Assembly: GCA_963515595.1 (NCBI GenBank)
Contig: CAUPYH010000063.1
Span: forward strand, 1-9,941
Direction: 5' to 3'
DNA length: 9,941 bases
Source of the DNA: Eikenella sp963515595
GTDB lineage: Bacteria; Pseudomonadota; Gammaproteobacteria; Burkholderiales; Neisseriaceae
Position 1 is the stretch's first letter. Each line of letters begins with the position of its first letter. A program made the position numbers and the translations under genes. Under the pieces are notes generated by a model, which was not told the DNA's origin, ran no database searches, and saw only the letters and a program-made list of their open reading frames with translations. Of the stretch, positions 5,882-9,941 are shown in pieces.

Positions 5882-6226
5882 GCGTTTTGGCGGAAATTTT
5901 TTTGGTTTTCCCACAAGGGGCTAAGGAAGCCGCTTTCGGATTGGCATAAAGGCTCAAATCTGCCGCTTGACAAGATTCGCTTTCATTTAATAGCTTGATA
6001 TTTATATATTTTTAAAAAATTGGCCATTTTTTACGCAACCTAAGCCAAGGCCTGATTTATCAGGAAATCTTACGCTTCCCACAGGGTTTTCCACAAAGTT
6101 TTCCACAGCTTTTGTGGGTAAGGGATAAAGCTGCGATAGCCGCGTTTTTTTGGCAGATTATTGCCTGCGGCAGATGGGCGGACAGCTCGGAGGCGATGCT
6201 GTTCCCGCACGAGCAGCCGACCAAGT

Positions 6227-6238
6227 TTCAGGTAGCCT
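6227..6238 (-). repeat. DUS, exact
   Basis: TTCAGGTAGCCT as a single copy in the earP-prmC intergenic region. Its nearest inverted partner is 84 bases away, too far for an efficient terminator stem. Confidence 0.85.
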
Positions 6239-6321
6239 TGCGCATTGCTGCACCACTCAATGACGACGGCAAAAATGGCCTGTTGGGCAGGGAAAAGCGT
6301 TTCCAAGCTTGCGGGAGCTGG

Positions 6322-6333
6322 AGGCTACCTGAA
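6322..6333 (+). repeat. DUS, exact
   Basis: AGGCTACCTGAA as a single copy in the earP-prmC intergenic region. Confidence 0.85.
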
Positions 6334-6396
6334 AATGCCGCCTCAATGGTAATCATCATTTTTAGCTTGGTTAGAAACTGCATCCAGGCCGACGCT

Positions 6397-6408
6397 TTCA
6401 GGTAGCCT
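6397..6408 (-). repeat. DUS, exact
   Basis: TTCAGGTAGCCT, 61 bases before the prmC ATG, directly upstream of the possible prmC promoter. Confidence 0.85.
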
Positions 6409-6441
6409 TTTGCCGCGCCGCCGTTTCGGCTACCATAGCCG
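6409..6441 (+). promoter_or_regulatory. Weak candidate promoter and hairpin before prmC
   Basis: TTTGCC (6409-6414) and TACCAT (6431-6436) have a 16-base spacing. The -10-like element lies in a small perfect inverted repeat, CGGCTA-CCA-TAGCCG (6427-6441). Either reading is tentative. prmC has its own ribosome site downstream. Confidence 0.3.
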
Positions 6442-6468
6442 CCGTTTTATTGGTTTAAAGAAGCAATC

Positions 6469-7287
6469 ATGACTTTCCAACAATGGCTGGATACCTGCCG
6501 ACTGCCCCGCCTGGAAGCGCGGCTGCTGGTGGAAGCCGTGTGCCGCATCAATCATGTGCGGCTCATCAGCCGCAGCGGCGACGAATTGCCGCAGCCGCAA
6601 CGTGCCGTACTTGACATGCTGGCGGCTTGCCGCCGCCGTGGCGAGCCGATGGCTTATTTGCTCGGCAGCCGCGAGTTTTACGGCAGAAGTTTCCGCGTGT
6701 CGCCCGCCGTGCTGATTCCGCGCCCCGAAACCGAGCTTTTGGTGGAAGCTATTCTTGCCCGCCTACCCCAGGGCGGGCGGCTGTGGGATTTGGGCTGCGG
6801 CAGCGGCATCATCGGCCTTACCGTGGCGCTGGAGCGCCCCGATGCCGCCGTGCGCGCTTCCGACATCAGCCACGATGCGCTGGCCGTGGCGCAAACCAAT
6901 GCCGCCGCGCTGGGCGCAAGCATCGAATGGGCGCAAGGCTCATGGTTTGCGGCTCTGCCCGCGGCAGAAGGCTTGTTCGACGTCATCGCCAGCAATCCGC
7001 CCTACATCGAAGCCGGAGACGAGCATTTGCAGCAAGGCGACCTGCGCTTCGAGCCCGCCGCCGCGCTCACCGATTTTGCCGACGGCCTCAGCCATATCCG
7101 CACCCTCGCCGCCCAAGCCCAAGCCCAAGGCTACCTGAAACCCGGCGGCTGGCTATTGCTGGAACACGGCTGGAACCAAGGCGAGGCCGTGCGCGGCATG
7201 TTGGCCGAACACGGCTGGCAGCAGGTGGAAACCCTGCGCGACTTGGCCGGGCTGGATAGGGTGAGTATCGGTCGGAAGGCGGTATAG
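6469..7287 (+). CDS. prmC: Release factor glutamine methyltransferase PrmC (HemK)
   Basis: N5-methylates the glutamine of the GGQ motif in peptide release factors RF1 and RF2 using S-adenosylmethionine, raising termination efficiency. The N-terminal helical domain (about 1-80) ends in the family motif REFYGRSF and IPRPETE (83-89). The Rossmann-type methyltransferase domain has DLGCGSG (107-113) for SAM binding and the glutamine-binding NPPY (176-179). The 272-residue length is typical. AAAGAAG at 6457-6463 lies 5 bases before the ATG. An exact DUS inside the gene encodes Gly-Tyr-Leu-Lys at residues 221-224. prmC usually follows prfA; prfA is not upstream here, so the gene appears to stand alone, divergent from earP and convergent with nlpD. 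Confidence 0.97.
   Translation: MTFQQWLDTCRLPRLEARLLVEAVCRINHVRLISRSGDELPQPQRAVLDMLAACRRRGEPMAYLLGSREFYGRSFRVSPAVLIPRPETELLVEAILARLPQGGRLWDLGCGSGIIGLTVALERPDAAVRASDISHDALAVAQTNAAALGASIEWAQGSWFAALPAAEGLFDVIASNPPYIEAGDEHLQQGDLRFEPAAALTDFADGLSHIRTLAAQAQAQGYLKPGGWLLLEHGWNQGEAVRGMLAEHGWQQVETLRDLAGLDRVSIGRKAV
7128..7139 (+). repeat. DUS inside prmC, exact
   Basis: AGGCTACCTGAA, translated in frame as Gly-Tyr-Leu-Lys just before the PGGWLLLE strand of the methyltransferase fold. The GYLK peptide is the same as at the DUS in earP at 5309-5320. Confidence 0.85.
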
Positions 7288-7382
7288 CTAGCATACTGTA
7301 TACAGCCTTGGCTTGCTGCTTCGTCTGCGCAGTACTTCCGTTATACACGGAGATAAGCAGTTTTATTTTGTCGACACACGCA

Positions 7383-7425
7383 AAAGGCTACCTGAAAACC
7401 GGTTTGCGGTTTTCAGGTAGCCTTT
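7383..7425. terminator. Bidirectional DUS-pair terminator between prmC and nlpD
   Basis: AAAGGCTACCTGAAAACCG (7383-7401) pairs perfectly with 7407-7425, giving a 19-bp stem with the 5-base loop GTTTG. Two exact DUS copies are included (7385-7396 and 7412-7423). T-rich sequence leaves the stem on both strands. The flanking genes converge, so it serves both. Confidence 0.88.
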
Positions 7426-7440
7426 GTTTCGCCTGAGGGA

Positions 7441-8421
7441 TTAGTTCGGAATGTATTGCAGCGGGTCTACCGGTTGGCCGTTTTTGCGCAGTTCGAAGTG
7501 CAGCTGCACGCGCTGGCTGTCGCTGTTGCCCATGGTGGCAATGCTTTGGCCGCGCCGCACGGTTTGGCCTTCGCGCACGAGCAGGCGCTGGTTGTGGCCG
7601 TAGGCGGTGAGGTAGGTTTGGTTGTGCTGCACGATGATGAGGTTGCCGTAGCCGCGCAGGCCAGAACCGCTGTACACCACTTTGCCGTCGGCAGCAGCCA
7701 CTACGGGCTGACCGGCGGTGCCGCCGATGTTGATGCCTTTTTCACTGCCGCCGAAGCGGGTGAGGATGTTGCCGGCGGTGGGGCGCTGCCAGGTGATGCC
7801 GGCGGCGCTGCGGGTGCTGCCGGATACGGAAGGCGTGGCGGCGGGGGTGGCCGCAGTGTTAGCCGACGGGGCGGGAGTGGGCGCCGGCGCCGGGGTGGTG
7901 CGCGGCGGAGTAGCGGGCGGCGGGGTTTGCGCAGTGGCGGGCGGGGTGTAGCCGGCGGGCTTCACGCGCAATACTTGGCCGACGCTGATGTTGTTGTCGG
8001 ACAGATTGTTCCAAGCGCGCAGATTGTCTTGGCTGATGCGGTAGCGCAGGGCGATGTTATACACAGTGTCGCCGCGCACCACGGTGTGCTGGGCGGCGTT
8101 TACGTCCACCGGAGCGTAAGACGGGGTGTAGCCGCTGCCGCCGGCAGGAGCGGCGCTGGCTGCGGGCGGGGTATAGGGAGCGGGCGCAACAGCCGGCGGG
8201 GTGTAGGGGGTGGTATTAGCGGCTTGGGTGACGGCAGGCGGGCTGTAGGGCTGCGCGCCATAGGGATTGTTGTCGGCCGCGGCGGTATTGCCGCCGTAGT
8301 TGTTGCCGTAGCCTGCGCCGTTGCCGGACACTACGGGGGCGGGCGGCTGGGTGAGGGAGCAGGCGCCGAGGAAAACGGTGAGGGCGAGGGGAAGAGTGCG
8401 GAAGGTAAACAATTGATTCAT
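7441..8421 (-). CDS. nlpD: NlpD-type LysM/M23 murein amidase activator lipoprotein
   Basis: Envelope lipoprotein that activates the septal amidase AmiC during daughter-cell separation. From the ATG at 8421 (326 residues): a signal peptide ending in the lipobox LGAC (Cys21); a Gly/Asn- and Pro-rich region with PYSPPAV/PYTPPAV/PYTPPAA repeats (to about 110); a LysM peptidoglycan-binding domain (HTVVRGDTVYNIALRYRI and onward, about 112-153); a long Pro/Ala/Thr linker; and a C-terminal M23 (LytM) domain (about 215-326). The zinc-peptidase residues are degenerate: KGINIGG replaces HxGIDI and QLHFELR replaces HLHFEIR. This is as in E. coli NlpD, so it should be an activator rather than a hydrolase. 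A TTG at 8457 would extend the frame by 12 residues but spoil the signal peptide. Last gene of the surE-pcm-nlpD cluster; rpoS does not follow. Confidence 0.93.
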   Translation of the reverse strand: MNQLFTFRTLPLALTVFLGACSLTQPPAPVVSGNGAGYGNNYGGNTAAADNNPYGAQPYSPPAVTQAANTTPYTPPAVAPAPYTPPAASAAPAGGSGYTPSYAPVDVNAAQHTVVRGDTVYNIALRYRISQDNLRAWNNLSDNNISVGQVLRVKPAGYTPPATAQTPPPATPPRTTPAPAPTPAPSANTAATPAATPSVSGSTRSAAGITWQRPTAGNILTRFGGSEKGINIGGTAGQPVVAAADGKVVYSGSGLRGYGNLIIVQHNQTYLTAYGHNQRLLVREGQTVRRGQSIATMGNSDSQRVQLHFELRKNGQPVDPLQYIPN

Positions 8422-8456
8422 GGGGATGCGGGCTTTCTGTGCACGGGAACAGCGCA

Positions 8457-8486
8457 ATCATAAGCAATCCGTGCGGTTTCATGCAA
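8457..8486 (-). promoter_or_regulatory. Candidate internal promoter for nlpD
   Basis: On the - strand TTGCAT (8481-8486) and TATGAT (8457-8462) are 18 bases apart, in the 87-base gap between pcm and nlpD. They lie about 36 bases before the nlpD ATG. nlpD has its own promoter in E. coli too. No strong Shine-Dalgarno sequence precedes the nlpD start. Confidence 0.4.
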
Positions 8487-8508
8487 GGTTGGGCGGCGTT
8501 TATCGCGG

Positions 8509-9174
8509 TTAAGTTCCGTTAATCAGCGGTACAAAGCGGGCTTCGTGCACGCAGGTTTCGTGGAAGCCGTGGGCGGTTTTTTCGATGAGCCACAGGTATT
8601 GCTGCCCGCCTTCGTCCAGCGGGATCACCATGCGGCCGCCCACGGCGAGCTGTTGCAGCAGGGGCAGCGGCACTTCGGCGGGCGCGGCGGTGACGAGGAT
8701 GCCGTTGAACGGGGCAACTTCAGGCAGGCCGAGGTAGCCGTCGCCGCACACCAGCCGCGTGCCGCCGAGCAAACGGGCGGTGCGCAGGTTGTGTTTGGCT
8801 TTTTCGTGCAGCGCCTGCAACCGCTCCACCGAATAAATCTGCTTGAGCCCCACGGCTTGCAGCACGGCAGTTTGGTAGCCGCAGCCGGTGCCGATTTCCA
8901 GCACCGGGCCGAAGTTTTCCGTTGTTTCGTTGCCAAGCATGAGCTGGGTCATCACGGCCACGGTGTAGGGCTGGGAGATGGTTTGCCCCAGCCCCAAGGG
9001 CAGCGACATATCGTCATAGGCGCGCGAGCGCAGGGCTTCTTCCACAAACACATGGCGCGGCACGTTGCCCATGGCGGCGAGCACGTCGGCGCGGCTGATG
9101 CCCATTTTGGCCAGCCGCTGCACCATATTGCGCCGCCGCCAATCGAAGCTGCCGCTGGTGTGTGCTGCGTTCAT
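8509..9174 (-). CDS. pcm: Protein-L-isoaspartate O-methyltransferase
   Basis: Methylates abnormal L-isoaspartyl residues with S-adenosylmethionine, starting their repair to aspartate in aged proteins. Residues from the ATG at 9174: GQTISQP (63-69), the substrate and cofactor loop; the SAM-binding motif VLEIGTGCGYQT (91-102); the acidic YSVERL strand (114-119); and TAAPAEVP (162-169). Length is 221 residues, normal for the bacterial enzyme. The frame stays open far upstream (to 9534), but that part lies antiparallel to nothing useful: it overlaps surE in another frame and has a junk-like, Arg-rich composition. The chosen ATG overlaps the surE stop as ATGA, so translation is probably coupled. 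Confidence 0.96.
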   Translation of the reverse strand: MNAAHTSGSFDWRRRNMVQRLAKMGISRADVLAAMGNVPRHVFVEEALRSRAYDDMSLPLGLGQTISQPYTVAVMTQLMLGNETTENFGPVLEIGTGCGYQTAVLQAVGLKQIYSVERLQALHEKAKHNLRTARLLGGTRLVCGDGYLGLPEVAPFNGILVTAAPAEVPLPLLQQLAVGGRMVIPLDEGGQQYLWLIEKTAHGFHETCVHEARFVPLINGT

Positions 9175-9926
9175 AGTGCGGTATCCTGCCAAAATTGCGC
9201 CACGCTGCCTAGGCCCGCGTGGTCGGTTAAATCCACAGAGAGCGGGGTAACCGTAATCATGCCGGCTTCGTTTTGCGCGAAATCGGTGTCTTCTTCGCGG
9301 CCGAGTACTTCGCCGGCCGCTCCAATCCAATACACATTCTCGCCGCGCGGGCTGCGGGCGGCCACTACGCTTTGTTGATGATGCCGCCGCCCCAGGCGCA
9401 CAGTGGTGATGCCTTGGATTTGATTTTCCGGTACGGCGGGGATGTTGACGTTCCACAGCACGGGCACGGCGGGCTTGGGCGCGGCGAACAGATGGGTGAG
9501 CAGCTGCCACACGGCTTGTTCGGCGGTGCGCCAATAGCGGCCGCTTTTGTCGTTGAGCGAAAAAGCAATCGCAGGAATGCCGAGCAGATAGGCCTCGGTG
9601 GCAGCGGCCACGGTGCCGGAGTAGAGGGTGTCGTCGCCCATATTGGCGCCGTGGTTGATGCCGGAAAACACCCAGTCGGGCTGGAAATCGGGCAGGCTGT
9701 GCAGGGCGAGGTGGATGCAGTCGGTGGGCGTGCCGTCCACAAAATAGAAGCCGTTGGCGGCTTCCTGAATGCGCAGCGGGCGGTCGAGCGTGAGCGAATT
9801 GCTGGCGCCGCTGCGGTTGCGCTCGGGGGCGACCACGCGCACGTTGGCAAATTCGGCGGCCACCCGGGCGAGGATGGCGAGGCCTTCGGCTTGGTAGCCG
9901 TCGTCGTTGCTGATGAGGATATTCAT
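9171..9926 (-). CDS. surE: 5'/3'-nucleotidase SurE
   Basis: Metal-dependent survival-protein phosphatase that removes phosphate from nucleoside monophosphates and, in some species, short polyphosphate. The metal-binding signature is complete: NDDG at residues 7-10 (Asp8, Asp9), Ser39 in APERNRSGASNS, and Asn91 and Asn95 in SGINHGANMGDDTLYSGTV. The length of 251 residues is typical, so the gene is intact. It heads the surE-pcm-nlpD cluster and overlaps pcm by 4 bases. Only 15 bases of leader are visible before the window ends, and no Shine-Dalgarno sequence is seen in them, so an upstream gene or leader could matter for its translation. Confidence 0.97.
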   Translation of the reverse strand: MNILISNDDGYQAEGLAILARVAAEFANVRVVAPERNRSGASNSLTLDRPLRIQEAANGFYFVDGTPTDCIHLALHSLPDFQPDWVFSGINHGANMGDDTLYSGTVAAATEAYLLGIPAIAFSLNDKSGRYWRTAEQAVWQLLTHLFAAPKPAVPVLWNVNIPAVPENQIQGITTVRLGRRHHQQSVVAARSPRGENVYWIGAAGEVLGREEDTDFAQNEAGMITVTPLSVDLTDHAGLGSVAQFWQDTAL

Positions 9927-9941
9927 GGTTGGCTTGTGGCT

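Larger units (their letters stand above)
5882..6468. other. Intergenic region with origin-like features
   Basis: No credible gene lies between earP and prmC. From left to right the region holds: a TTTCCCACA (5907-5915); a second TTGACA facing right (5967-5972); an A+T-rich tract (5981-6030, 8 G+C in 50); the palindrome CCTGATTTATCAGG (6051-6064); and two direct TTTTCCACA 9-mers (6087-6095, 6099-6107) on an exact 12-base period, flanked by weaker CTTCCCACA (6075-6083) and inverted TTACCCACA (6113-6121). Three DUS copies and the prmC leader follow. TTTTCCACA fits the relaxed DnaA-box consensus TTWTNCACA, and an A+T-rich tract beside such boxes is the layout of a replication origin. However, no perfect TTATCCACA is present and dnaA is not in view. 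It may instead be a DnaA-responsive control region. Confidence 0.45.

Noticed and set aside
6070..6306. A 78-codon - strand open frame in the earP-prmC gap, ending in repeated WKTLW units
   Set aside because: It starts at TTG with no ribosome site, the frame is closed upstream at 6327 by a stop within a DUS, and its repeated end is simply the translation of the 12-base DnaA-like boxes. It could be a relic but is not supported as a gene.
6112..6405. A 97-codon + strand open frame in the same gap
   Set aside because: TTG start, no Shine-Dalgarno sequence, crosses two DUS copies, no recognisable motif.
5882..6468. CRISPR array, tRNA or small structured RNA in the longest gene-free region
   Set aside because: No regular spacer-repeat pattern beyond two 12-base units, no cloverleaf, and only weak stems such as CAGCTTT/AAAGCTG at 6106-6133.
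9175..9534. Extension of the pcm frame upstream of ATG 9174
   Set aside because: It overlaps surE in another frame, is Arg- and Pro-rich as expected for a shadow frame, and the family starts near the chosen ATG, which is coupled to the surE stop.

Overview
This window comes from a Neisseriaceae chromosome, most likely Eikenella. The main reason is a 12-base repeat, AGGCTACCTGAA, with 13 exact copies plus 3 copies differing only at an end base. From memory, this is the Eikenella dialect of the neisserial DNA uptake sequence (DUS). The gene content is ordinary core beta-proteobacterial chromosome: rnc, era, dsbC, earP, prmC, nlpD, pcm and surE. It has high G+C and short intergenic gaps. No prophage, CRISPR array, toxin-antitoxin pair, tRNA or rRNA was seen.

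Left part (1-2865, + strand): rnc (RNase III), a 143-residue single-pass membrane protein of unknown function, a 104-bp Correia/NEMIS-type element, era (ribosome-assembly GTPase), and a small DUF4298-like protein. Middle part (2915-5814, - strand): earP (EF-P arginine rhamnosyltransferase), an A+T-richer gene for an unrecognised two-helix membrane protein, and dsbC (a lipoprotein disulfide isomerase). Then comes a gene-free stretch of about 650 bases (5815-6468). It holds an outward earP promoter, an A+T-rich tract, two direct DnaA-box-like 9-mers on a 12-base spacing, and three DUS copies. Right part: prmC (+; release-factor glutamine methyltransferase), then on the - strand surE, pcm and nlpD in transcription order. 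This is the classic surE-pcm-nlpD cluster, but without rpoS after nlpD.

Most gene ends carry hairpins made of two inverted DUS copies, two of them between convergent genes, so uptake signals double as probable terminators. The themes are translation (rnc, era, earP, prmC) and envelope or stress maintenance (dsbC, nlpD, pcm, surE).

No clearly new multi-gene system is present. The observations most worth checking are the Correia-type element between rnc and era (transcripts of such elements are known RNase III substrates), the origin-like intergenic region between earP and prmC, and the two uncharacterised membrane proteins.
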